Shown here: piece by piece, positions 41,201 to 56,200 of the stretch
How the letters are laid out: each line of letters begins with the position of its first letter
Position numbering within the stretch: position 1 is the stretch's first letter
Origin: Trichoplax adhaerens
Lineage: Eukaryota; Placozoa; Uniplacotomia; Trichoplacea; Trichoplacidae
Length of the DNA stretch: 64,000 nucleotides
Direction of reading: 5' to 3'
Assembly (NCBI RefSeq): GCF_000150275.1
Contig: NW_002060955.1
Span: 598,886 to 662,885, forward strand
Translations under genes and position numbers: made by a program
Notes under the pieces: generated by a model
The model's input: only the letters and a program-made list of their open reading frames with translations
What the model was told of the DNA's origin: nothing
The model's database searches: none

Positions 41201-44200
41201 TGTATCCGTAAGAAATTTGAATATTACCGTAGGCAATCATTCATTGTAATAAAAAATCAAGACCATTAGTATAGAAACGTCAAACTTACACGTCGTAGAC
41301 ATTTAATAACCAATTGACGACTAAATCTTTGTATAGCGGTATTTTTTTCCTGCTAAATTTCTTATTATTAATTCTTTCATAGACGATATTCAACAACTTA
41401 TAAATATCGTTAATGTCAATGTAGGCATCATTCTTAAATCGGAGGCCAGAATCTTGGAAGGCAGTCTTTAAAGAATTTAGCTCGATGAAATTTACTGAAA
41501 AGAAAAGGGGCGTAAAATATTAAAATGCCCGACTCTTCATATATATCTTGCACAAGAAATACTATAGGCCGAAATACAAGGCCTTCGATACCGATTATTA
41601 ATATAAATATAAACAAAAGACATATTCAAATTTATTTGGTGCTTACAAAATAAGCATTTTTGTAATTTCCTTAGTTTCATAGCGGTACGATAAGCGGCAT
41701 ACTTAATGAAATTGTTGTTGACTGAATAAAATACAGAGTTAGCAACTTTCATTAGTAAGATTTCAAGTATAATTATTTTACACTGATAGAAGACTTTACC
41801 AAGTAAATCATAAATTTCAGTCATTTGCGGGTGGTCCCATTGTGTGACTTTCTTTTCATGACTAAAAAATTACAGTAAACATAAGTTAAGGTCAGTAGTA
41901 ATTTATTTTTACTTAAAATTTAGTATAATCCATGTTACGAGTAATATAATTTTCATACTTACTTAACATAGTACGGTACATTATTAACGGTTAATGATTT
42001 TTCCCATGGTGGCTCTAATAAATCTATAAGCATGCAAATGTTTCGTATATATATTTGATCTTTGATCCTAGTAGCTACCAGCATTAAAGTATAACAGATA
42101 ATATTCAATCATATCTCGTGTTATGAACTAACCACTGGAGGTAACTTCCGATTGATGATGAGATACTTCAGTCGTTGTATCTCGGAATTCTTTGAGTTCA
42201 TCAATCCGTATTTGCTCACTTCGGGTTAAATCGGCCCAGCGACGATTGATATCAGAATACTGATCAATAATAACTCTGTTCAAGGTAATTCCTTTTTTGC
42301 CAATCGAGAAATATAACCGTTTGATATTTTCGATATTAGGACGATTTTTTTGAATTGATTCCCTGAATGACTGTTATCATTTAAGTAGAGGTGAAGATTA
42401 AACTTAAGCAAATACACGATTACAGTGACGCAGGATAACCAATAAGATTTCGAATATTTTATATCTGCAAGTTGGTTATGCAGATATCAACTAACCTTGA
42501 GATCTTGAAGTTGAGAACTTAGATTTTCAGAATTGATATCACGAGGGCTGACCCATGATAATCTTTTTTTCTCACACGAAAGAAGTTGTGAAACAGCTTC
42601 TCTCATCAATGACGTTAGCTCATTAAATTCCTAATTTCAGATACAAATTGAAGCCAATATCAAAACGTATTTAGGTAATATTTACTTACTAATATACGGC
42701 AACCAACATTGCACGCTTATATAGATCGTATTACAATACATCACAAAAATATAAGACCATCTTTACGTACAAGGATAGTTTTATCCAATAAAGTCTGCCA
42801 ATCGTCCGCACGTTTCGAAACACTATTCCATCTATCACCTAGTAATGCTAGTAATCCCTTCAATTCAACCATAGGTTGTTGATCAATATCACCATACTGA
42901 TCTTCTTGAGTTCTATCATCCTGACTCTTTGCATATAAACTACCACTTTCAAGCGTTTCTTCGACAAGAGGCTGATGTGTTGCCAGTCGAGACCTAATAT
43001 CCTACATTTGCAGGCAATAAAAACGTATGAGTGGTTACAATAGAGAAGAAAAAGAGAAAATATAATAAAGTTACACAAACCAGTAAATTCTCATTTTGTT
43101 GTTGCAAAGCATGCAGATCTCCTTTCAGAGGTTCTTCCGCAGCTAATTCATCATTAACTTGTAATAACCATTCGTTTAACTTGCGTAAATTACTTTGTAG
43201 CTCATTCCATTGTCTGCAATGTTCTTCTATAATCACACCAATGTCGATAATATCCTCCTGTAATCGTGCCCAATCATCTTGTAATTTGACAATTTTATCT
43301 TTCAAAACCTTTTCCTCATCCTCATTTAGATCAGGATTAACCCGATTTCCTGCCTTAATTATTTGCGACATAATTGATTCGTGATCCTGTATTTCTTTAC
43401 GAAGGTTCTACGATAAAAATTTAATTACATAATCTTGAATACTTTTTATTTTTAAGATCAGTAAATAAAAGATTTAACAAATTCTGTATAATAAACTAGC
43501 AATTAGTTCTGATATTTACTTGGTAGTTTTCTTCTTGATATTTGATCATAATTGGATCGCGGCTACTTGTTTTTACGGAAGAATGAAATTTATTCAGCGT
43601 ATTATCGATCCCAACTAACCAAATTAGGGCATTTTCCAAATGGGAATTAAAATTGCTAAAGCAATCTATAGCATCCAATAGTCTCATTTCTCGTGCTTTT
43701 AATCTACGATTAAATAAACGCAGCCCAAAATTTATGAATGTTTCCTTCCAACAAATTTGAAATGACAATTTTATCATTAGTGATAGCAGTATACTAACCT
43801 GTCCTTAATCAAAATCCATTTCTCTTCAATTGCTCCTACGCTATGCTCGAGCAAGATCGTGTCTTCCGTTTGATTTTCTTTCACAAGATTATTTCCTTCT
43901 TCAATAATATCAGTAACTTGGCTTTCTTCCGATTTAATTTCATGGGAAAATTCCTAATACGTAAAAATTACCAGAAAAATATTAATGCCATTGTCGTAAG
44001 TTCGTAGTTAAGATCATAAGTTGACAAAACTGATCCTACTAGCATAGAAATTATTTTTGTTCAACATACGTAATGCCTAGTCAGCATGGCAGTGATTTCA
44101 TCCAAATCATCAGGTATATCTGTCCCTTCATGCTCATCAATACGTTTTTCCAACCCAAACAGCATTTCCAAGCATTTCCCACGATTGATTTGGTACGGCT

Positions 44201-47200
44201 TCCATTGTGATAGTAATGAATCCAGGTACTCTATTTTATCCTTAACTGCTTTATTCGTATTTGTCCATAAATTATTTAGTTGCTCTATCGCCTCCTTTAA
44301 GATATCAATATTCGCTTTATAAGTTTCTTTTCTTTGCAACTCTTCGCCAGTAGAGACAACATTATGAACTTTCAACGTATATGATCGTAGCTTATTTTCA
44401 TAGTCCTAAAGTCATTAATTTGATTTGGGAATCAGATATTTGAGTAAGATGCAAGGATGATAAAATTTATATATAAGTAAAAATATAAAACGAATGAAGA
44501 TAAGAGGGACTCGATAATTACTTAATATTGATTATAATTATAAGTCACCTGAACTTCATTTAATTGATTTTCAGCGCCATCAATATCATAGAAAGCGACA
44601 GATGGTAAATCAACTTTTCGTACTATATTTTCTAAGTCAGTCTTTATTATAAATCTTGTCCTGTCAAATTCAGGCCATTTCGACTTCTGTTGTTGATTAG
44701 CTGATGAACTTAATTTTTCATTTACTGAAATCTATTTCAATCGAGATAGTAATATTCGATTATGCTATTAATGTACTGTAAAACGTAACTTTTAGATATT
44801 AATTTATTGGGTTTAGAGTCTAAGAGGATCGATCTGTACGTGATTAAAGTTCGCAATAGGTACGTTCACACACATACAGAAATACAATTTGAATCCAAGT
44901 AAATTACCGTATGAAGTTCTTTTACAGACGTCGATAAGGATAGGATTATAAGCCAGCCATTGTGTATGTCTTTAATTTTATTACTTAATTCATTTATAAA
45001 ATCGCCATCTTCATCCTTTAATTCATTACCTTTCTCAATTATTGATTCAATGCGATCTTGACGTTCAGCAATTGATTTTGATAATAGCTACACAAAGAAG
45101 AACAAGTTTTATTTGCATGTAGAAAATCAATAACTATATGGAAGTTTATATACTGTACATAGTTTTAAGTTAATATTGTAATAGAGGTGTTGAAAGATAT
45201 TGGTAGTAGTTTAAATTATCAACCTCAACATCTTCTTTAGACAATTTATTTGTCTCACTGCTGCCTATATCGAGGAGATAATCTTTTGTTGCTAAAACCC
45301 AGTCGTAAATATCATCTAATTCGATTACGAAACGGCGCCAACTTTCCACCTTTTCTTCTAGTAGGCCACGCTGTCGTGGAATTTCAGAGCTAACTTTTTT
45401 CCATAAAGGATTTAAAGCATTTAGTTGTTCTTCTAGAACTTGCAATTCATTATCCGATGTTGCCTCGTTCATAATAATTTCTTGAGCACCTTCATTAATA
45501 ACTCTGATTTTCTCTTGACGTTGATCTAAATTAGACTCGATATCCTGGTATAAGGTACAAATGATATCATGACATAAAATAACAACAAAGCCATTCGGTA
45601 AAATATTTTAACGTATTAACAATTATATCATATCAGAATAGTACAACTTCCGTAACTCACCCAATACTTGTGTAGCAGCTCTTCTAAATCAACTAAATTA
45701 TTTGACCAAGCTCCCTCATTACGAATACAGATATCAATTTCTGATAGCCACATCATCATTTCAACGATTTGACTTTGTAACGTTCCCGATAGATCAGAGT
45801 TTGTATCATGTCTGTAACGTAAATAATAATGTCAATGGTTACGATAACTAATATAAATTGTATGGATAGGGTTAAGACAAGATTGTAAATTGCACAAATA
45901 GAATAAAATACAAGACTAACGGTAGGCTCTCATCGGTTAGAAAATTTTTGACATCATTCCATCGGCTATTCATTTTAACGAGTTCATCTTTTAGTGATTT
46001 GTCCTTCGTCAGTATTAAATTATTGGCAATTTCTCCACCACTGATGTTGATTCTATCAACAACGCTAGATCTGGTGTTTAAGCCATCTTCTAGTGTCTAT
46101 TGGATTCAAGAATATACAATCGGTTAAGCGTATAAGGTAATTTTCATTAATGAATAAAGTCTTAACAAGTGGGAGTGTTAGCATGATTTATTGTAGTTCG
46201 TACCTCCAAAATGGTATTTTTATCCTCATCATTTTCAGTAAATGATTCAATCATTTTTTCAGCGTAACCAAGCCATAAATTTGTGTGTTCAACATCATCA
46301 TGAAGTTGATTCCAAATATTTAAATCTTTATTCAATCTATAACGATGTGTTTCGTACTCAGCATTAATAATTTCGTAACTATGCAGCATTGCTTCATAAG
46401 CATCTTTAGCATCATCGACATCTTGAATATCCCACAATGGATATTCCTCGGTACTAGGTTCAACTAATTCTTGTAATTCTGTACCAATCTCCTGTAATAG
46501 TGATCCTACATTCTAAAATATACCAATACATAATAGCATTGACAAAATGATTTTAATTGCAAGCATGTCCAGTATATAACTGTTAATAAGGAATCAAAGG
46601 TAGATGGATACTTTTTATTGAAGATTTAAGGTCTTCAATGGAATTAATTGTAACTGTTAAATACCTGAAGTTTGATATCTTGTTTAACAATCTCAACAAA
46701 ACGAGGGAAACGAAGAACTTCTGCACATAATGATTCAGCTTGTGATATTCTACCAGTAAGTTCTTTGATTTTTTGAGATAATTTCTCCAACGTTAGAGTC
46801 TCGTCTTTAATCATAACGCTATCTTCTGTTTCATGAAGCGATCGACGAACACTAGCTTGCTCTACAATCGATTCTGATTATTTAAAAGCAAAGCATTATT
46901 AATATTCATGAATATGAGCATTATAGTATATCCTATTCTTCATTACACAGTTATTATTACTGGATTACAGTTTCAGGATGCAAGTCATGGAGGTACTCAC
47001 TGCATATAATGTTTTATGATTAAAATATGGATACATTACTTTATCGATCTGACCGATTAATACACGTAAATGCATCCTAAGTGAAACATCACGAGTATCT
47101 AAGTGAGATGATCTATTGTCATAATGAAAGGAAAAGTGTCTACAATGTCTACTTTAGAGTGTTATGTACAGTATCTATCATATATATTGCAAGACAGCAG

Positions 47201-50200
47201 GAAGATGCAATTTGCCAGCCTTCAAAAGTAATCCAACATTGAAATGAATAGCTCAGGAGTACGTAGAAATGTCAAAATTAAATTATTCTTCAGTTAACTG
47301 TCAAGCTTCCAGTAAGAATGGTAGCTTTTTTCCTTGTTGCTATAGCAATACGTATGTCAGCATCATGGAAATAGACTTATAATAAATGACAGCCTATTCA
47401 TACGTGTATAATTAAACATTTCACCACTGCCATATTATAATGCCATAGAGCAGGTTAATAAATTGAGGCAAATGATCAGAGAAAAAATAGCTGTCGGAAC
47501 AACGTCGATGGTACTTGAAATTCTTACTAAATCATTTCTATTCACAACGACTTGGCAATGTAAAGCGGCTATCTTAAATATATCAAATATTATTCGTCTA
47601 ATGGTGTAATAGAATGATATGATTAAACATAAATCAGTAGGCAGAAATAGGCCATTTTTTAATTCTTCGAGTGCCAGTCTATCCTTACGCGTACAGTATT
47701 GAGTATTTCAATGTGTTAATTTTATACACACTATTTTCCAAATCATTCGGAGATAATGATAAATGACTGTCCTCTATAATGATGAAAATCTTTTTTAAAA
47801 ATCCATACAACTAATTTTCTACGATGAAAAAATAAGAGGTGCAATTACTATGCACTTGCACTTGTTACTTCTCATCAATAATATACTCTTAATTTTCGTC
47901 CAAGAACGATCTTATATCTCGTTAACCTTAATTTAATTCCTAGAAATGACTACACTACCAGTTTAAAAGCTATGAATTAAATATTTTATTAGGTCTTAAT
48001 TTTACAGTACAGTATATGCATAGGATAGTCACCGATGATTCCGAGATTTCGAAATAAGTCAAAAAAGGTTAAAAGTCTTGCCATGATGGAAAGGACGATG
48101 AAGAATAATATATAATCCGTCAATGCTGTCAATCTCAATAGCACAACGATACTTGAAGAGGGTAAACGCAATAGTAATGCTGCGATTGATTAATTAATTA
48201 ATGTAATCGCTATTATTATCAAGACATTAAGAATGAATCTTATCTTTCTACGAACTTGTAGAATAATGCATAAATACATGATAAAAGGCTTCGAACATAA
48301 AATTTTCAACATTTTTTCAACTGTTATCTTCTTTTATCTTATTCTTGGTAACGAATGATTATTGGCAATTGGAAATATCAATGATAACATAATTGTAATC
48401 ATCCTGAACATTAATTTTTACTAGATAGTATGATTGTACTGTTACAGAGGGAACATCAAGTTGGATAAACAGCAATAGGGTGATCAAGAGCTGGAGAAAA
48501 GTTACCTGATGAAATGGAAAAGATGTAAGCATTTACTCTTCCAGGAAGTTGAATTAGTAGCAACTAAGATACGATGACAGTATACTGGACTAATTATAGT
48601 GTTTGCGTTGGTCATAGCGAGACCATATGCTTTCCCAATGCAATTATCATCTATATGCAAGCATAGCTGTGGAATCCATGCTGTGGGAATGGCATTGACT
48701 AGAATAAAAGATATGACATCCAGCTAATATGATAATGTGGTTTAGCCTTGTAAATTGACTACTAATAATTCTTCCATACAGTCTAATAATTAATAAATGA
48801 ATTAATAAATCTGATTGTAGTTCAGTACCATATATCTTGGCTTTCATTTGGAGACCTTTCATAATGGCTAAAATATGCTCAGTCAATCGCGATATGTTAC
48901 TCTACAACTACATCGTACAAGGACGAAATTAAAGTATGGGCACTCTTTTGCAGTCTCTGCCATTACGCTAAAAACATAATTTGGATTGATTAGTAGAACA
49001 GGGATCCCTTCATCACGATATGAAAGAGTAAACAGCAAATGGAATAGATTAAATTTTTTCTCGGCCAATCGGAGCATAGGTAATAAATAAGGGAATAAGC
49101 AAGTTTACCTTTAAAAGAAATATTGACTGTCACGATTGAAGGCGGTTATTCTACTGCATAAAGTATTCCACCACGTTAATTTTAGAAATTGAATCTGCTT
49201 CTAGACGACGAAATGGACAAGCATGGAGTTGTAACATCTCTGCACTATTTTACACCTGCAGTTAAAAAACGCCTGGATCGAATTCCGTTCAAATGCAATG
49301 CCCCGAGGCCTAAGTACTCCCTGAGTATTCTATCGTAAAATGAATCCGTATCCATCTATTTATTTTATCTCTGTAAAGCCAACTACCCCATTCATCAATA
49401 ATACCTTTAACTTATTGCCTTATCCCTTGGATTTGCTACTTTCTACTCTCCAATCGTCAGTACCATTGATCGTCTCAATATGTAATCCCCTCGAGGCGGA
49501 ATGCACACATAGGTATTTAACCGACTGTCTCTATTCAATTTGTCATGATCAATTAATTTAATTCCTAAGTACAAAATCGAACATGGCTACTTTTTAAGCT
49601 TGTTGTTAGGATTATAAGCTTTCGTCGTTGCAGATTCAATGCACCAACTGTAGAATTATGGCCTAATAAGACCAGTAGCTAATAACTAAAGCTAGAAAAT
49701 ACTCGTCGTTGAATGTCATCTGGCCGTATCTAAATTCTAATATTCAAAATCGGAACTTTCAGCTTCAATTTTTACCTACCCAATCTACCTAACAGATTTG
49801 AATTCACGATCGGGACTCGATGCTTCGATGATCTTACCATGAGATCCTCGATTAGTATTCGTAACGCGCAATTAATAAAAAAAATCAAGATGTTTATCAA
49901 CACATCTGCAATTTTCGTGCATAATTTAGCACTTTGTACTTCCCACGGTAAGGTGAAATCTAGCTATAGTGTGCTAACTTGCTTTTATTGCGCGATGGAA
50001 CAGTCTAAAACGTAATCACTCTCCTTCTCTTACCCTTGATGCATTGTAGTGGATAATGCTAATCATCGATATATTTTGGTCTATATTTTAATATGGCAGT
50101 ACATTCTATCATCATCATCATATAGAGCGTACATAGATGGAGGATAAAATTATACAAAGATAATCACGTAACATGTCTGATGAAGAATCCCCAATCAAAA

Positions 50201-53200
50201 TGGCTTGTGTACTGCACTGTAATGGTTAGTAAGTATACTCTAAGTAGAGATCGATTATAAACCCTTGTTGTTGAGGATAAAGTGTATTACAGGAGGAAAC
50301 TACGAAATGAAGAAGGTGAATCAAAAATCATCTTCTTTACACCAGGCATAAATTGGATGATGAGATATACTACAGAGGATTGAATATAGCCCTTGTAGAT
50401 TTTCCCCTATCAAATTATAAGCGTATTACTACAGAAGTGAAAAGAGGATCATGACTGCAATGCTCAATAGGATCAAATTTAAACCTTTCCATCATTCATT
50501 GCTGTTGATATTCGTATCTTCACACCTTACTGTCATTAGGTAAATTGGGTTAAATCGCTATTTCAGTCCTATGCACTAGCTGAGATATGCAACTGTCCAG
50601 CATATGTAAGTAGTAAAATGAGCGAGTTTAAACAATGTGTTGGCGTAGTACGGGTTTAGAAAAATAATTCCATGAATTTACAGCAATCGTCCTGTCATGA
50701 ACATAGAAACTTAACCGATGGAGTGCTGGATTTAGAAATGCTATGCAATCCAGTCGTAGTACATCTTTACACATCAATAAAAATAAATAAATAGATAAAT
50801 AAATAAATCGATAAATAAATAACTAAATGTACGGCCCAAAAGTAATATAGTGATGGCAGTAGAGGTGATCCAATCGGGTAGCGTAATAGCTTGATAGGCA
50901 GTAGTAGTTTATAAATGTGATGACAATGAACAATCATGAAATCTTCTCTAACAACAACCCAATAACAGTGCATAATTATAATCAGTAGCAACAACAAAGA
51001 TGTTTTGGCTTAGCAAGAAAAGAGAACTTTCCCATATTCCTACGTATTTACAAAGAGTAGGCTATGCACTTAAGTTACTAAGAAGATGATCTTCATTTCT
51101 AATATCTTGAAGAAGAATTGTATATATGTCTGACTGTTGTTGATAACGAGAAAAATGGTTTTGGTATCCATGGGTAAACTTGCACAATATATTAGTAGAG
51201 CAAAAAGTGATGTTTTAGTCAATGAGAACGATATTCCATATCTGCAGTACAGTATAGTATGTAGGATACTATATTATGGATTTATACCACGATGGAGGGA
51301 TTCTAATTTTCTTAACAAGTGGCAAGAAATAGAGATGCCTGACTATTGTATGTCTGGTACACATGAACGATCATTTTTGCCCTGGCTTACCTGCAAGGGA
51401 TACTTCCATAATCATTTGGAGGTCACTGATAGATGTTTCAACAGCTTCATCGAATTCTTCCGGACGAAAGTAGCGCAAAACAGATTTAAATTGCTTAATT
51501 ATTGATGTAATTTCTCCGCTATACATCGAAGCGGCAGCACTTTCGTAAATTTCAGCAATTTCTTGACACAAAGTAGCAAATTTTATCTTGTATTCTGGAA
51601 TTTGTTTTTCAATTTCCTAAATAACGAATGCATAAGAATAAACGTGCACAAACTCATGGCATAGGTGTATACTTTAATACTTCTATTAATTACAGTCTAT
51701 ACAGTAAGCGAACAAATATACTTCCAAGTTTAATATTTATCCGTATATCAACATGTAGGCTACTTTCAACACTTTATAGCCTACCTTTGCACGAGTAGAA
51801 TCATTCACGGTGCGTGCAATGCTAATGGCTACTTCAGCTTTGCTCAGCCAATCAGTAAAGAAACTAAGATCGCCGCGCACTTTTCGATAGAGTTCAATAA
51901 TTTTAGCAAATTTTGCAAATCGATTTTGTACGTCTAACGTATCCCATTTATCTTGCAACATATTTAATCTAGCCATTTCCTCTTTGACGGCATCATCCCG
52001 AGATTTTTTGTCAGCCTCGTCAATGCTAGCTTTCAGATCAGCAAATTTGGTGGGCACACTTTCTAACAACTGCTTAGTATTCTATAATCAGAAAAGAAAA
52101 TAATGGTCAAATCAACTCGAATTATTTCATTATACAATTATTGGGCACTACTTGCAGTATGTTAATCATATAATGCCATTCAACGATAGTAACTTATTGA
52201 ATCATGATACATACTATTACCTTGACGTTATAATCAACTTTGGATATATCTTGGAGGTACTGCCTGTTTAATGTCTTGAAAGACAATAGAGCATTAACGG
52301 TGGTGATATCATCTTCAATTTGATCGATATTTGAACTTAATTGCTTCTTCTTCTCAACAAGGAATAATTTATCTGTTAGTGATTGCCACAACAGATCAGT
52401 TATAGCCATGTCTTCTTCAAGGACTTTATTAACACCTTTCCTTTGGACAAATAGTAACGTCTTCTCGCCAAGATCATCGACAACACGTTGAAGATTTTGA
52501 TACTCATCAAGAATATCCTGTTCATGTATGTAAAAATTTATTAACCTCTATGAAGATCGAAGGTATCATTCAAAAAGGCTCACAAGCTACAAGAATATTG
52601 CATCAAAACATAGTTCTACTGATTAATATACTTACAAGCAATTTATTTTCGGCAATATCATAAGTAAGTTGGCTAAGAAGCTTTTCTATTTCGTCGCTAA
52701 GATTTTTACGCTCCTTCTTTGATTCCTTCATAAACTGAACGTACTCCTGCAGGTAAACTCGCATTCCGACGCATTTATCGTTAATATCTGAAATCTGCTT
52801 CTTAAAGGTTTGAATATGAGTTCGTAAGGAATCCAAACTCTCTGCTTCAGCCATATTGGCTAATACGCTACTTTTCTGATCAAACTCGTTAAATCTAATT
52901 TGCCATTTAATGATTTGATGTTGTATTGCCTAAAAAAGAAATCGCGAGACAATCACAAAGACTGAAATAATATTTAATTCAATTGGATGACCTACATTAT
53001 TAAAATTTTTACGAAACTCCATCATTAGCATGATTACCAATTTCCACTGTACTACTAGGAGTTCTTTAAGAGATGAACTTACTATCCTGACAAAGTTGTT
53101 GCATTACCTTACTCCATTCCAAATCTTCTTCGGATTGATCTAGTCTTTGGGCATAATCTTTTCTTTCATTAAGTTGTTTATCAGTTTCACTAAGCCAACT

Positions 53201-56200
53201 ATGCAATTCATCACTTTCTTTAGAGCATAAATCGGCTATCGTGAACGCGGTCTCGAAAAATTTAATTTTGTTGTCAATTTTGCTATTTAATGATTGCCAA
53301 TAGCTCTTTAATTTGTTGACCTGTACTTCAACATCAGCAACATTTAATTTTTCTTTAGCAGCAATTTTAGAAGGGCTTCCAATAAGAAGTGTTTGCTGAA
53401 TATCGGTTTCTATGTCGGCTAGGCCTGATTTTAATACCTATAGATGTGGTATATAATGATGAAAAAAATTAGAGTATCAATGATAGTGGCGCTTATCTAG
53501 CAATTATATGTTTTGCTACATTGAGGAAAAATGCATAAAGTTCGTTTACTTACACGACAACGTTCCAAATAAGATGTAATACAATCAGTATCAGCGCTAG
53601 TTAACTTAATTGAATCCAGTGTACTCTTTGTCGATTTGAGAAATGAATCCAAGGTGGAAATCTTTAGAAAAAAATCGGAAGCTTTGTGATAATCCTGGTG
53701 ACCTGCTGTAATTTTTTGCCAGCGTTGTTTCAACTGATCCAGTTGATTGGATAAATAGCAGTTATTTTTTTTCTGTTGCGGTGATCGCTTTAATACTTTT
53801 AAAATCATTTCTTGTGATGTAGTAACCAATCCTTCATACTTGAGAAATTCGGCGTTTGTCTAAGGAATGAATATATTTTACCATATAAATGCAGAAGTAT
53901 TGTAAACAGGGTATCGCGTAAGAATGTTATGTTGAAATTTTTAATTTTCCTACCTCTTCCATCCTTTCAACGGAACTAGTAATGGGTGTTTTATAGGTTG
54001 TTTCCATTTGATCGCACCATTTAAAAATTTTGTTTAACTCAGTCTCAATCAGTTGAGTCTGCTTGAGGACTTCTGATAGATTGGATGTGGCGGTCTGACT
54101 CTCTGTATAAACAAATTGCCAATGGCTTCGAAGACTATTCAACTTGTGATTTACTGTACTAAGGTAGTGATCATTGTCGAGGGATTTTACAAGATCTTTC
54201 GCATGTTTTTCAACATCATCAAAGCATCGACAAGGATGACCTTCTAGTAATTCCTTTAACAGCTAAACGATTTCGTCGTGGTAAAAAACATGTTAAAAGC
54301 TAATAATCTGTAGTAATAAACGCTAATGATGATATTAGCTATAAATAACGATCAAAGTGATTATACTATGCATACCTGAACATGCTGACCTACAATACGA
54401 TAACTACCGCCAATGTGATCTGTTGCTCTGGTAGTAAATTCCTTTAGATTTACTATCCAGCTGTTTTCTTTATCAAGGAATCTATGGAAACTCTCCATTT
54501 GCACTAGTTGTTCTTTCAACCTTAATAGTTCATCGCGTACATGATTGACTTGTTGATTTACGATATCAGTATGATCTAAATGGTTGACACTGCCAAGATC
54601 TTTTAATGAATGTCCTACGGTTTGCATTACTTCTAACTGGGATTTCAATTCTGTTGTTATAATATTCTAAAGTGATCCAATCAGAAATGACTGTTATTTA
54701 GAGAAATTCACAGTGTACATTATAATTAATAGATATGCTTACTTTCAGCTATCTTACAGAGCGAACGATAATAGAATTAGTGAAAATAATATATTTTGAC
54801 TGAAGATCATGGATGAGAGGTCTAGAATTAGTTAGAATTTGTGAATTGACGATTTAATAAAAGTCCTGGAATAGGATGATCTTTCCTTGTAGTGTTACAC
54901 GAACATTTCTACCTGCAGCTTCGAGAACTCCGAAAGTGCCAAAAGCAAATGTAGCATAATGTTACTTTGAAATAGCAACATGTTAACTCAAATCATTACT
55001 TTGCTGCTGAACATAGTGATCCAATAAAATCAGGGCAGCCATAAACTGTAGATTTAGGATTACAACATTTGCAAGGGAAAACTTTCACTCAACGCATTTC
55101 TAATTAAGACTACCAAGTTGGCCGACCATCTGTCTGAACTGAATTGAAATGATAAAGTTATTCAATTTCTAAATCATAAGATCGACTTGATACGTTTAAT
55201 ACTACAGTACCCCCAATCTCCTATGGAAAATTGCACTGGAATGCTGCTGCCGATGTACAGCATATCTAAGTATTTGTAGGGTGCATCGAGAGGAGTCATT
55301 ATTTCTTTATATCAATGTTGAATTAATTTTTTTAGTATGAGAATAAATGACCTTATTGTAAGTTGAAATCTTGTGAGCCTAAGTTACACACGTGTAGTGT
55401 GGATTTAAAATATGGTTAAGGAGCAAGAAGAAACCTTTCTTCTTGCTCTACTTCATTAGGCAGGTCAAAAAAAAATCAGTAGCACTTTTATAGTTCATAA
55501 ATTACTCACGTTGCTTATTTGCCTGCCTATTAGAATCATTAAAATGAAGTTGACAAATAGGATGGACAATTGGCAACATAGGCTGTATTATCGGAAATAT
55601 GGCTTATGAATCATAGGTAAGTACTGGTAGAAAATTCTTATAACGCTATACATCATAAGAATGACATTTTAGCTCAGATCATTGATTTTCTATGGACAGT
55701 TATAAGTACTTTAGATTCATTACCATCATGGAGTAATCTTTATTTCGTTACTTTAATGTTAACTCTTCACTACCGTCGTAAATGAAGATGTTTCTGTAAG
55801 TATTTAATGTTACATTTATGGTAATGTTATTCTTGAATATATTTTCTTAAGTAAATAAAATTGATTTTTGGTAGGTGGTAGTATCCAGTAAGTAATACAA
55901 GAAGACTCAAAAGTTCATTATATTAATGAGAGGGTCGAAAGAAGTTTTTTATATACGCGTATAGCCATTGGAAAAGCTTGTCACGATCTCGGTCGATAGT
56001 TGTATTAAGTTCGGCCAAAGTCTTGATTGTAGCATAAGAATTTATCAACCAACTCTCCGCTCTATTCATTGATCTACAAATATCGTTTTGCCATTCTACT
56101 AGATAAATAGACCAAGTTATATTTACAGTTTGTACCCCTATAATGATGGGATCGCCAGGATCATTGACAATCGTCTATTTTTTTAGTTACTGTATAGACT

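Noticed and set aside
51137-51505. 122-codon plus-strand frame
   Set aside because: Its 3' part is antisense to a well-supported dystrophin exon (51391-51616); no independent support.
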